Source of the DNA: Solen grandis
Taxonomy: Eukaryota; Mollusca; Bivalvia; Adapedonta; Solenidae
Length of the DNA: 64,000 nt
Direction: 5' to 3'
Assembly: GCA_021229015.1 (NCBI GenBank)
Contig: CM037782.1
Coordinates: forward strand, 42,685,224 to 42,749,223
In this document: positions 11,102 to 24,100 of the stretch, in pieces
Numbering within the stretch: position 1 is the first letter of the stretch
Layout: the number at the start of each line of letters is the position of its first letter
Translations under genes and position numbers: made by a program
Notes under the pieces: model-generated
Database searches by the model: none
The model's input: only the letters and a program-made list of their open reading frames with translations
Told to the model about the DNA's origin: nothing

Positions 11102-11250
11102 ATTTAAAAAGAACAAGAAAAGATTAAAACAAAACGTTTTAATGGACTGCTTACAATAAGCATACTGCTGCAGTGCTCCCTCTTTTTCTCTTTTCTACTG
11201 TTTTGACCTTATAATCTTACTTGTCTATACACAGGACCTTCCATATTAAA
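11102..11250 (+). repeat. Dispersed repeat (copy also at 43842-43974)
   Basis: Shares with the 43.8-kb copy the blocks AACAAGAAAAGATTAAAACA, ACGTTTTAATGGACTGCTTA (one base differs), CTCTTTTCTACTGTTTTGAC and CTATACACAGGACCTTCCAT, ending in CCATATTAAAA. Class unknown. Confidence 0.7.
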
Positions 11251-14037
11251 AAAGATGACCTCTCTTTATATTTGGTAGGGTGACAATGAGAGAAAAGGTA
11301 GCTTAAAACTAGGGGTAGATGGGATAGGTATTGCAACAAGGAGTGTTATATATGATATCAAAATGTTCACTAGGGTTTGTAGTTTATGAAACTGCCGGCA
11401 TAAATTGGCATAAGTTGTGTCGTTCCGAGATATCTAAGTTAGCTGCCATATGACAAATTGAAGCCAAGCTATGTTAATACTAGTAGTTGTCTTTTTTCTC
11501 ATTTTAATAATAGGGAAATAGAAATAACTTAAACTTCTTTGAAATAAGGTCTTTTGATGATATTGATAATTTAAATGAAGTCAGGGCAATATCCAAGGTC
11601 AAATTCAGGGTCAAGGGTAAAAAATACACAAAAATACAATATTTTGACCCCAAAATCTAAATTTTATTGCAAGTATTTCAAGAAATTTTCCTCAAGAGAA
11701 TAGGTTTGGTTGAAAATCAACATTTTCTTAGCATTTTAGATAACACTGAACATTTTTAGTGATGCTATGACATTTGACTTGATAAAATACATGACAGTAT
11801 CATACATATATTTTAATATTTTGCAAAAAGGATATTTTCTTAGTTTAAAACGTTTGATAAAACATTGATTTGTATATCATGGATGATAAAAAATGATTAT
11901 GATATTACAAAATAAAGTAAAAATGCATATATTATTCAACAAAGGTTAAAGTCAAAATGGATATAAAACAATTGGATAAACTGTTCTTTAGTGTAAAAAT
12001 CATAGTTCTTTTGCACATTCATAATCTTAAGGAAATATACAGATTTAAATATTCTGTGTAAAGATATATTGTATATAATAACATAATATTTAAGATTAAA
12101 TATAACATGTAGGGTGTAGAACTAGTTAATTCATATAAATTATAGGTTGGTATGTATATAGTATATTAGTATGATCATGTATTTAACATAGGTCAAGGTG
12201 AAAATAATTCCAAAAATAGTTTTGAATGTTTCTATATTTTGTCAGGAAATAAATATATATTGTATATTGTAATGAAGCCTTTGCTATTTTCAATCAGTAT
12301 ACAATGCATGAATACTTGAAAAAAGTTTTGAGAGTGATTTTCTTTTACTATAGACTTTTCGAACAAATAAGTAACTCAATGTATAGAAAAATAATGTACA
12401 CTCCACATGTTCTTGGGGGTAACTATTAAAATTCAGGCCTGATTAGGGCAATAGTCACAGGCCGCTTTAGAGGCATGAAAAAAAGATCCCAAACTTTTCA
12501 ACCAAAAAAATGAATCAATTCTGAGATTTAGTGTTAGTATTTAATGTGTCTATAAAGGCATTCAACCAAAACAATTTCTTATATTAAAAAAAAAAAAGAA
12601 GAAGAAAAAAAAGAATCAACCTTGTCGTTCTTTGTGTTGCGACAAATCATGCAATGTAGTGAGTCAGGAAAGTAAAATTAATGCAAATTAATATTAGTTT
12701 ATGCTAGAGCTACTACATTAGATTATGAATATTTAAATTATTTATAATGATCTCGATTAAGCGAACTCTCGGTTATAAGGAATACTTCCGCTAGGTCCCG
12801 ATCTTGTATTAAAATCTTTGTTTATAGCGTACTCGCTTATAAAGGAACTTCGGTTATTAGGAACATCTTTTCTGGTCCCAAACCAGCATTTTCAAATGTA
12901 ATTTAAATGCAAACTGTAAAAAATCGATTCCATCCTCCCCGAGAGAGGTTTGTTTTCACATTCCCTGTCTATTTGAAAAGCTTGATAGGCACAAATAACG
13001 TCATTACCCTCAAATCAAATAATAAAAATCAGTTCTTTTGTGTGCCCAAAAGAATGGAAGCTCCATTGTTATTTTAAAAGGGTTTTTTTTTTTTTTTTTT
13101 TTGTTTTTTTGTATTTTGTGTATTGCATCGGGTGTGTGCCCTGCATGTATAGATGTGATACTGTGTTATTATATGTAGCCGCTGATAAAAATTTCCTCCA
13201 TGCAACTTACAAGACTAATTTTGATGCAAAGCTCAAACACGCCGCGCTTTTTTTAAAGCACGACTAAAATAAAAAAAAGCCATACAGAAAGGTAAAAAAA
13301 CAAAAAAAAACTTATTTATTAATTTATTCAGAAATGAGAAAAAAACAAACACACACACACAAAAAATCCTTTAATTATAGTAGACAATTATGTGAGATGA
13401 TTTGAGATGCCAAAAAATTACTAATTTATAGACAATGCAGATACATTTTACAACAGGTAATTCATTTCTTATATAATTAATTGAAAGTTACATCTCAAGA
13501 TGCAGGGAAATTTCCAGACGTAGACTACGGCGATATTAATGTCAATTAAAAAAAATCATCACAGCAGCACATCAAAAAAGGGAAAAGAGACGAAAATTTG
13601 CCTAGATAAGTTGTTATTTGGGAAGGGATTCAGGTACAAGTCCCGGGATTAAAAATCTTCCCCTATTATTACATCCTTTTTTTAAAGACGAGCGTGAGTA
13701 GGGGCATGACATTTTTTTGTATTAATAATGTATTTAAAATAAATATTTTTTACAAGGTTTTTCTAATAAGCATGTAATGAAACAGTTTAAATTTTTCCCC
13801 TTTAAGCCTATACATACTGGGGGCCGCAGGTTAGGCCTGGGAAACCCTAAAATGGGCATGTCCCTAGGGGCCCTAGTATAGTATTTTTGTATTTTTTACC
13901 TTTCTAAAATGCTGTAAAACTTAATTTTAACTTTTTTTCATTTTTTTTTCAAGTTGAGGGGGGGTTTTTTTAAAAGATTCAAAACTTCTCTAATTTTTTT
14001 TCTGAGCTTTAATAAGTCGGTTACTTGAAGGCCGTTA

Positions 14038-14137
14038 NNNNNNNNNNNNNNNNNNNNNNNNNNNNNNNNNNNNNNNNNNNNNNNNNNNNNNNNNNNNNNN
14101 NNNNNNNNNNNNNNNNNNNNNNNNNNNNNNNNNNNNN
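14038..14137. other. Assembly gap (100 N)
   Basis: Exactly 100 N, the conventional placeholder for a scaffold gap of unknown size. Sequence on the left is poor and on the right is a satellite array, so the join of the agpat5 side to the patj side depends on scaffolding evidence not visible here. Confidence 0.98.
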
Positions 14138-15231
14138 ACAGTCAAGGCCACAGTGCTGTAGGTAAGAATGAAGGAGCACTCTATGTCACATGACAGTCAA
14201 GGCCAGAGTGCTGTAGGTAAGATTGAAGGAGCACTATATGTTACAAGACAGTAAAGGTCACTGTGCTGTTGGTAAGAGTGAAGAAGCACTAAATGTCACA
14301 TGACAGTCATGGTCACAGTGCTGTAGGTAAGAGTGAAGGAGCACTAAATGTCACATGACAGTCATGGTCACAGTGCTGTAGGTAAGAGTGAAGGAGCACT
14401 ATATGTCACATGACAGTCAATGCCAGAGTGCTGTAGGTAAGAGTGAAGGAGCACTATATGTCACATGACAGTCATGGTCACAGTGCTGTAGGTAAGAGTG
14501 AAGGAGCACTATATGTCACATGACAGTCAAGGCCAGAGTGCTGTAGGTAAGAGTGAAGGAGCACTATATGTCACATGACAGTCATGGTCACAGTGCTGTA
14601 GGTAAGAGTGAAGAAGCACTATATGTCACATGACAGTCAAGGTCACAGTTCTGTAGGTAAGAGTGAAGGAGCAATAAATGTCACATGACAGTCATGGTCA
14701 CAGTGCTGTAGGTAAGAGTGAAGGAGCACTATATGTCACATGACAGTCAAGGCCACAGTGCTGTAGGTAAGAGTGAAGGAGCACTATATGTCACATGACA
14801 GTCATGGTCACAGTGCTATAGGTAAGGGTGAAGGAGCACTATATGTCACATGACAGTCATGGTCACAGTGATGTAGGTAAGAGTGAAGGAGCACTATATG
14901 TCACATGACAGTCAAGGTCACAGTGCTGTAGGTAAGAGTGAAGGAGCACTTTATGTCACATGACAGTCATGGTTACAGTGCTGTAGGTAAGGGTGAAGGA
15001 GCACTATATGTCACATGACAGTCAAGGTCACAGTGCTGTAGGTAAGGGTGAAGGAGCACTATATGTCACAAGACAGTCAAGGTCAGAGTGCTATAGATAA
15101 GAGTGAAGGAGCACTATATGTCACATGACAGACAAGGTCACAGTGCTGTAGGTAAGTTTGAAAGAGCACTATATGTCACATGACAGACAAGGTCACAGTG
15201 CTGTAGGTAAGGTTGAAGGAGCACTATATGT
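14138..15231. repeat. 55-bp minisatellite, about 20 copies
   Basis: Unit of 55 bp containing ACAGTCATGGTCACAGTGCT, GTAGGTAAGAGTGAAGGAGC and ACTATATGTCACATG. Variants alternate between GTCATGGTCACAG and GTCAAGGCCAGAG, suggesting some higher-order order. The left end is cut by the N gap, so the true array is longer. It lies downstream of the last visible patj exon. Confidence 0.97.
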
Positions 15232-15620
15232 GAGCATGAAGGTATATTGTGAGACATATTTAAAGATGGCATGATGACTTTGCCTTATTTGGTACGAATA
15301 TAAATAAAAGTACCTCAAATTAACTTTTGACTACTTCCAAATCAATTTCCAATTAAAATGAAAAAATAACACAACAGTATCAGACTGAATCTTGAACATA
15401 ACTTTCATGTTACCAACTTTTCACTGGACCCCAACAGTTTTACCCTCTTCCACAAGGATATGGTTGGATACCGAAGACTCTGATCTTGATTAGTTACCTT
15501 ATCTCTAAGGTAAACTGTGAATGGCAAAGAACCTAATAATCAGGCATATTCTGGTTTAAAGCTGACAAGGTTGTTAGATCAGGGTTAAATCATATTCTTG
15601 TAGAATATTTTAAAACTTAC

Positions 15621-15785
15621 CCATCTCTTCTTGTGGATATAGTGCTACATCCTCTACATCCACTGCCGGCGACTTGGATTGAGGTGTGACCTGCATCCCA
15701 AGGTCATATCTCGGGGTCATCACCATGGAAACCTCTGAGCCCTGGCCAGCAGGGGATATAAGTTGCCCGTTGGCCTGGGGCTGGG
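15621..15785 (-). CDS. patj: patj exon f: inter-domain linker after PDZ3
   Basis: 165 nt: two bases complete Thr begun in exon e, then 54 codons and one base. Acceptor CTGTTTCCAG before 15785; donor GTAAGT from 15620. The peptide [31 protein letters not shown], then [19 protein letters not shown] is a low-complexity, Pro/Ser/acidic linker like those between PDZ domains in this family. It is the last patj exon seen; the next must begin with two bases completing a codon that starts with G. Assignment rests on matching phase and splice sites rather than domain similarity. Confidence 0.8.
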
Positions 15786-18135
15786 CTGGAAACAGATCAA
15801 AGTCATATAAGTATCCATTATTTGCCTCATTTAATCTATTGTTATTACTCTTAGTATTGGTTCATCATTCATTATTACAAAAAAGCTATTTCTGAACTGC
15901 CATTTAATACTGCATAATATTTCGTCCGTTGAAAGCCAGAAGGGGCTATCAGCATATGTAAGAAGAAGAACTGATAGCCCCTTCTGGCTTTCAATGGACG
16001 ATTTTTCATGACACTAACCTAGGGTATTATTCTTTTTTTAAATGTATAATTATTTTTTTCCTGACCTTGTATTTATGAGTAATAACAGAAGTCAGTGACT
16101 CATACTCAGAACTTTTCACATGCATACAACTAATATAACAAATGTTCATACTGTCTACAGCTCAGTTAAGACTGTTGACTGGTCATTAAGTTTTTAGAGC
16201 TCAAGTTTCATTGGCTGAAACAAAGCTATTTATTACAAAAGTAAATTACTCTTAACTGTTAGCTAGCTTCAATTTCAACATTCTTAACAGAGGTGCCTAC
16301 TTTCCTGTTGGGTAATACCATTTCAATCTGATTACCTCCAGTAGGAACATAAATGACTAGGTTTCCAAATTTCTTGCAAGGAAAACTAATTTGCCATCTT
16401 GGTGGAAGTGAAAGAAAGTTTTCTGTAAATGGCCATAAATACAGGGTAAAGCTGTCGGTTGATGGCCTGAGCAAATACATTTACAATCTTGATGCAAGAT
16501 CAATGAATACAAAACCTTCTCGATCACCATGTTTAGGACTGGCACATTTAAGACATCAAGCCAGGGTTGTCTCTTGTGAGTGCAGGTCACACTATTGTTA
16601 AGTCAGCTAATCAATTACTCCCTCCCAGAATTCCTCAGTAGAAATTGCTGAACCTTTTGCCACTGGGATATCCCACTATACAATACATTAGAATGTTGAA
16701 AAGACAAATTCAGTTTGTACAAGGTTAACTTTTTAAGGTACTGATGAAAGGTAAAACCTGAGCCTAATTTGCCATGGTTTAAACCATTTGCTTTTCTGCC
16801 ACTTTTTATGTATAGAATGGCACTGTCACAAGTTCTATCTATCATACTTGGACTAATAAAACTTTTCTTGTGTTCATCCCAGATTTGATCAACTCTGGTT
16901 ATTTACATGTCAGTTTTTTTCAAAAATCTTTTTCTCAAAATTACCAAAAGAGACAAAACATCAGCCAGAAACTGACAATTGTAATGAGGAGAGGTTTGGA
17001 ACTTGTCATGGTCTTCCATGGCATCTTCACTTCCATGATACTTGTCATCCATCACTTCAGTCTATAGTGTTAACTTCCCACTTCCTTAAAGCAGGATTAA
17101 AGAGATGAAAATATTTTCAGAAAGTGCTGACTTTTGTCATGCTAGCTAGATCAAGCTGGTATATTTAAACTAGGTTATAGCTTAAAACAGTTTTCAATTT
17201 CAGAATGAAACTAACCAGAGGAAACTGCTCTTTTAAGCTAAATACTACATTTAAAAAAATACACTGGTGTCAGTTTTTAATATATATCCCCCTAAAATAC
17301 ACACCATTTTAAAGATAAGAAGTTAGCAATAAAACAAATTGTCATAAAGAATTTTCATTAATGTGAAACTTCTATCTATGTGTGGTTACATGTAACAATC
17401 TTTACTTTTCAGATATGAATGTCACCATACTATTTGGCATGGTCTTCTGAGGTTTATGAGCAAAACCCGAGGCTTCAACTTGAATTCGATCTCAGCGCAT
17501 GTTAAAGTTCAAACTTGTTATCCAATTCTGAACATTTAAATAATGACTTAAAACCTTTACCAAGAACATTCATGTATAAATTTATGACTGATAATATAAA
17601 TGGTATATGAAACAATTGTTTTTTCTTTACTGTACAAACTGTGTAGATTCTGAACAACAATACTGTATAAAAGCAATCAGTAACAGGGCTCAAATTTATT
17701 TATTTTTTTCCAACTTGCAAAAAAATGTGAGTGCCTTTAATTTCAATTACTTCCAATGAGCTTGTAGATAAAATATCAGGATCACTGTTTCACAAATTAA
17801 TGGGGCCTCTGTAGCCGAGAGGTTAAAGTCGCTGACTTTAACACTCACTCAGCCCCTCACCCCATGGGTTTGAATCCCGGCAGGGTCATTCGGAATTTCA
17901 TGTGAGGAAGCCTTCCAGCTGGCTTGTGGTAGGTTGGTGGTTCTACCCAGATGCCTCCATGCATTTTGGGGTCTTCCTCCACCTGTAATTAGCTGGACAT
18001 GGCTTTATATGACTGAAATACTGTTGAAGCAATGGTAAACTCAAATTGTCAAGTCACAAATTAATGGATTTTTTAGAAGTGCTTATGCTGTTTGTCTACA
18101 ACTGCTTCAAAAATGGCGCATTTCAATATTTATAC

Positions 18136-18170
<35 letters not shown>

Positions 18171-21100
18171 ACATGCGTGTTTGATTTGTCTATTTCAGAT
18201 TCTGTGCTTAGTTCATTGACATCACCAGATTTAATAATAATAATAAAAAAAATCTTTCGTTTTGACATTGATCGAAATCAGCATCAGACGCATTTTCATT
18301 GGAAACTGGGACTTGTGTAAAATCTGGCTTCTAAGGTTGATACGAGGGTGTGGGTCACTTTTATTGATTGAAAATTAAATCAATATTGTAATTTAACTTT
18401 AATAATTAGAATTATAATTAGTAAATAAAGCTAAATCAAGTATTAATATTCATTAGGGGAAATACTTAGGGTATATATGTGTCTGCGTGATGTGTATCAT
18501 AATCAACAGACAAGACCTGCATTTTAGACTAGTCATACAACAACATACCTGTGTAAATTGCACTTAATTTAAAACAAGCCAGGATTGTTTAGTTTTGATG
18601 ATATTCTTGATTATTTTATTGAAATATCTCATTTAGACAAAACCAAAAATAAAGCCAAAATTTTCACTTGCAAAAAAATGCTAGTGGTTTAATATGGAAC
18701 TCACAAACTTCATTTTCTACTCGCATTTTGCCGAAATGCAAGAGTAAATTTCGAGCCCAGAGTAAAGAGCTTTCTGATCTGGGTTTGCCTATAAGTCAAA
18801 GTAAGTCTCAATAAATATATATATGTTTTCTAGAGGGAAATAATACAATACACAATTAAATGCCAAAATATTGATAAAGATCGAATTTAATCGTTTACAA
18901 TACACAATTAAATGCCAAAATATTGATAAAGATCGAATTTAATCGTTTACAATACACAATTAAATGCCAAAATATTGATAAAGATCGAATTTAATCGTTT
19001 ATTAAAATAAGTCTTAATAGGTAAAACCTAACGAAACAAAATACTATCTAATGAAATAACCTGACACCCAATCTATAAGCAAAGGCAGTCACAAACCAAC
19101 CCATACCAACTGAAATATACACAGTAGGTGGCTCCATATACATAGAAATAAGTAGGGAGAAAACACTCAAACTTTCAATTACCCTAGTCTAGCTGTAAAT
19201 TTCAAATTAGACAATTTTCCTTGACTACTGGAAATGATTCTGTCTACAAATGGTCCATCCTATTGATTTAACACACCACTATCTCATCATGGAACAAGCG
19301 ATGGATGCTACACTGCATGCCTTATCACTGTGTGAGGGAACTCATCACATTTTTCTTACATACATGCTGTCAAAAGGGAGTTTTATTCCATAATTGGATG
19401 TCAACTGTGGTCCAAATCTGACGACAATATCCATGCGGAGGCAGATCATCTATCACGGCGGCTTGTGTAAAATCAATTTCGAAGGATTACAGACAACACT
19501 GTAACCACACATGCTTCATCGACATGTTAAACCAGTTGTATCTCTCCCCCATCCCAGCACTATCAATCCACTCTCTATTTACTCTCTCTCTTCATCCTTA
19601 GCGTCCTGTCCTAGCATCCTGTATTGTACATTACCTCTCTCTAGGGCATACAAAAGAATCACATTTTGCGGCCATTCTTCATTGAAATCAAGTGAAAGAA
19701 AAAGTCATTGAAAATAAGTGAAAGATCAAGTCACATGCCTTCTGAGACACCTCTCTAGTTCATCACCAAAACTTGGATCAGGTCTCATAATGCTGGGCGC
19801 ATTATTTACCTTCAAGTCGCTAGGGAATCACCAACCGGTCACAATAGACAAACTTCCAGAGATTGAAATACTTCAACCTCCTGCATTCAAAGAACAAGGT
19901 AGAAAAAATTAAAATAGGTTAACTGAATTCTCAGAAACCCACCACAGTCCTTTGTTTGCCCAATAGAAAACTCTACCATAATAAAATACATTTGTTAAAA
20001 AACAAGAGGGCCAAGATGGCCCTAAAGACGCTCACCTGAGGACATTTGTGCTGACCAAGTTTGAGGAAAATTGAATCAAAATTGTGGCCTCCAGTGTGTA
20101 AACAAGGTTTTTCTAAGATTTGACCTACTGACCTACTTTTCAATCACTTTTTAGGTCTGTTAGATTAATGATCTTCGATAATTCGTTGAAATTTCTGAAG
20201 AGAATCGTATACCTACCAAACTGAAACCGGAAATGGAGGGCTGAATAGTTTCCTAATTTTTCATTGGTTAATAATTTTATAACCTAAAACGACCGAATGT
20301 GTTTTTATTACCAACAATACGATTATCTGTACTTTCATATCTTTCTTAAAGAAAACCTTTATTTAATATACAATTGACACAATATATTCTCTTAGTCTTT
20401 TTATCATTTTATTTAATCGTAGATACTGATTTTAATATAAAACATATATCAAGTATGTAATTTAAAGTAAAAAGTGATTCAATCAAGGGCCAAATTTTAA
20501 CCATTATCTAGTCATAATCTCTCAAACTAGTAATATTGCAAAATATTTTTTTTTATGATTGGTCTATATGAATTATGTGGGTACGGACCACTAGACAATA
20601 TTTCACATCAAATCTATAGATTAAGCTCTAGGTCTTTTCCTATGTAACTCTATGTGAAACAAGTGACCACTGGTGCGGGGTCATTTATCACCGTAAGGCT
20701 ATGATTTGAACAATCTTGGTAATGAACCATTAGATGATGCTACATACCAAATATCTAAGCTCTGGGCCTTATGGATTTACAGAAGAAGATTTTTTAAGAT
20801 TTTCCTATATAACTCTATATAAAACAAGTGACCCCTGGTGTGGGGGCATTTATCACCATAGGGCTATGATTTGAACAATCTTGGTAATGAACCATTACAT
20901 GATGCTACATACCAAATATCTAAGCTCTGGGCCTTATGGATTTACAGAAGAAGATTTTTTAAGATTTTCCTATATAACTCTATTAAAACAAGTGACCCTG
21001 GTGGGGGGCATTTATCACCATAGGGCTATGATTTGAACAATCTTGGTAATGAACCATTAGATGATGCTACATACCAAATAGCTAAGCTCTGGGCCTTATG

Positions 21101-24100
21101 GATTCACAGAAGAAGATTTTTTAAGATTTTCCTATATAACTCTATGTAAAACAAGTGACCCCTGGTGCGGGGGCATTTATCACCATAGGGCTATGATTTG
21201 TACAATCTTGGTAATGGCCCATAAGATGATGCTACATACCAAATATCTAAGCTCTAGGCCTTGCAGTTTTGCAGAAGAAGATTTTCAAAGTTTCAAAAAT
21301 CTATTTTTAGCTCCTGTGACCTACTTTTTCAACCAATCTGAATAATTTGTACAACTTTGATAGAGGGCATCATAAGGATGATTCCTGTGAAGTTTGGTCA
21401 AAATCCCTTCAGTGGTTCAGGAGGAGATGTTCTTTAAAGCAAATTGTTGACGACGGACGGACGCACGCACGGACGACGGACAAAAGGTGATCACAATAGC
21501 TCACCTTGAGCACTTCGTGCTCAGGTGAGCTAAAAATAAACACCTGCCAGTATTTAAAACCACAGAGGAACATAAAAACAATTTATCATAGCAAGTTCAA
21601 TTTCTGGGTTACAACACTATGCGTAGGAACCTGGATATGAGCAATGTCAATTTTGGGCACCAAATCTCCTGAGTATAACAGTTATATATTAGAATGTTAT
21701 CTTTAATCTTCAAAACTTGAACTTCATACACTGAATAATTGACAAGGTTATCTTAAATATATGGCCATAACTGGCAGACAATATTTCTAGTCTTAAAGGA
21801 AGCCTGAGGAGAAGAGTTTAAGAGGAATCAATTGTACATGGTGTCTGTCTCTTGATTGCCTTATCAATAATTGATCAGTCAGTCACATATAAGGTCCAAT
21901 TTTCTTTTTGAAACAGATTCCCTTAGCAGACCATAGTTCCTCTTTGAAAAATTGTAGCCCCTCTTGGCATAATCTGCATGTGAGGCACTCTGCGCACCTC
22001 TAGTAACTGGAGTATACACACAAAATTCACCCAACACTTCACCTTATATAACTCTCCACCTCAAAGTTCTTGACAAATAAATCACAGCATCCCAATTTAT
22101 CCCAAAATATAAACAAGAGGGCCAAGATGGCCCTGTGTTGCTCACCTGAGTAAGATTGCTGTGTAAGGCATGATGACCAAAGATGTGGCATCTAAAGTGT
22201 TTGCAATGTTTTTTCTAACATTTGATTAAGTGACCTAGATTTTGACCCTACCTCAATTTGCACTCATCTGGGATTTCATGAAGACAACATTTTTATCAAG
22301 TTTTTTACAAGATTTTTTCTAAGATTTGACCTGGTGACCTAGTTTTTGACCCCATGTGACCCAATTTCCAACTTACCCAAGATATCTTGTAGACAAACAT
22401 CCTGACCAAATCTTATGAAGATTTGGCTTAAACTGTGGCCGAGATATCATGTAGACAAATATCATGACCAATTTTCATGAAGATTGGGCTAAAACTGTGA
22501 CCTCTAGAATGTTCACAAGCAAATTTTGATGACGCATAATGAACAACAGACAAAAGTCAGTCACAAAAGCTCATCCTGAGCACAAGTGCTCAGGTGACCT
22601 AATAAAAATAATCGAAGAAAGATGAAAACAAAACCTTGAAGCTGGGAAAACAAACTTGTCAGATGTCACATCACTGTAACCATTTATCTTAAAAACAACA
22701 CCATTAAACTGTCATTTCACTAGCGTGCTGCACAGATTGGCTAGTGTGACCAGAGTAATCAAGATTGCTTAATGCATCTTAAATGATTTCAAGCCTCTAG
22801 CTGCATATTCCTAAAGTAGTTATTCTATCAAACTACTCAATGCACACACACGTGACATCTAGCCCAATGCTTTGATTTGTACTGCAAAGAGTAAAAAAAT
22901 AAAATATCCAGCTTAATACACACACATTTTGAACAAACCATTCACAGTTTTATCCAGAAGTCAGTTTCTTACTTGCAAACATCTTGATAACTTGATGAGC
23001 AGTATGAGTTTTCAGAGTACAAATAAGGCATCATTATGTATCAAATACATTTAGGGGACCTTGAACCTGGATTGTAACAGCAAGAACTTCAACATGGGTA
23101 AAAAGTGGAGGAAGTACTAAAATAAAATTGGCTGATCAAAAATGACAGTTCTTTTATTCTAAAGTATTTAGTCCGCAAGTACAAGCAAAACAGAAAATTG
23201 ATTATTCCAATAAATTCTCGAGTGGCTGATGGAGCCCTAATGGGTTCATCACAATACACGTAGTTCTCAATAACAAAATGGAGACATTTCTGAACTAAAT
23301 TGTGCCTCTCCAAGTGCTGCTTTTCAAGAATTGAATTTGAAATCAACACGAAACAGTTTGTATATAGCATTACACGTGTGAACATGACTGAAATACTAGC
23401 TAAGCAAATCTAAACATTAGATAAACAATAGAAATTTCATTTTAGAACTTTGATAAAAATAGTATTTCTTTTTTTTTCTTTTTTGATACTTTCAATGTTG
23501 ATTTTTATGTTTTTTTAATTGGTATGTTGTACATATAGATATTGTCACATACAAATCGTCATAAAATATGCATCTAGTCATGTTGCCATTGCTCAAAACC
23601 ACTACGCTGACATATTCAACACATTTTTCCTTTGAACAAACATGGTCATTGTATGGAGAGCTAATTGTAACTATCAATTAATTCCATTTTATCTTTTATT
23701 TTTTAATATCAGTGCCCTTGACCTAATCCATCACATAGACCTAACAAACTAAGCTGCTTTATGGACATGGAGGAGTCATACAAAGTTTCACTAAAGTAAC
23801 ATAAGCTGCACTTGGGATAACAATGTTAGGGGGAACGCCACATTACAAGATGAATAGTATGATTCTAATCTAGCTCCCACCCCAGTTTTAGAAAGAGAAA
23901 CAAAATTATAATACTAAGTGACCTACTCAGATATTGCTGGAGTTTTTCAAACTTGGCACCGTGCTGGTAGCGGGCTAACTTGAGGTTGACCACCTGACCA
24001 GTCTTACGTAGGACCTCAACTGCATCATGATTGGTGAATCCCTGCAATGGCTGACCATCCACCTGCAAATAATTCCATGTTACTCCTGTAGTTACTGGTC

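Larger units (their letters stand above)
10705..14037. other. AT-rich region with no recognised exon
   Basis: Apart from two dispersed repeats (10925-11070, 11102-11250), I see long AT-rich sequence, an A/G-rich patch near 12590 and poly-T near 13082. A stretch at 12748-12880 repeats the motif CGGTTAT(A/T)AGGAA in both halves and may be an old DNA-transposon end. From about 13500 homopolymers lengthen toward the gap, suggesting poor assembly. Exon 2 of the divergent gene and the 3' exons of patj would be expected here or in the gap, but none is visible. Confidence 0.55.
15786..23926 (-). other. patj intron e-f (8.1 kb), repeat-rich
   Basis: Holds a 30-bp-arm palindrome (15923-16000), a full-length SINE with target-site duplication (17804-18053), poly-T of about 30 nt (18139-18168), a 52-bp triplication (18847-19002), and AACAAGAG elements at 20001-21536 and 22112-22603. 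The remainder (16001-17789, 19003-20000, 22604-23926) shows no recognised coding or repeat content; short open frames there lack domains. Confidence 0.7.

Noticed and set aside
12748..12880. Possible pogo/Tigger-type transposon end (repeated CGGTTATAAGGAA)
   Set aside because: The motif recurs only imperfectly, no opposite end was found and no transposase scrap is present, so it is left unassigned.
10340..14037. Possibility that the plus-strand first exon belongs to patj
   Set aside because: patj is clearly on the minus strand with six phase-consistent exons, and the peptide has no PDZ or L27 similarity.
14138..15231. CRISPR-like regular array
   Set aside because: Whole 55-bp units repeat with no unique spacers, and the context is an animal genome.
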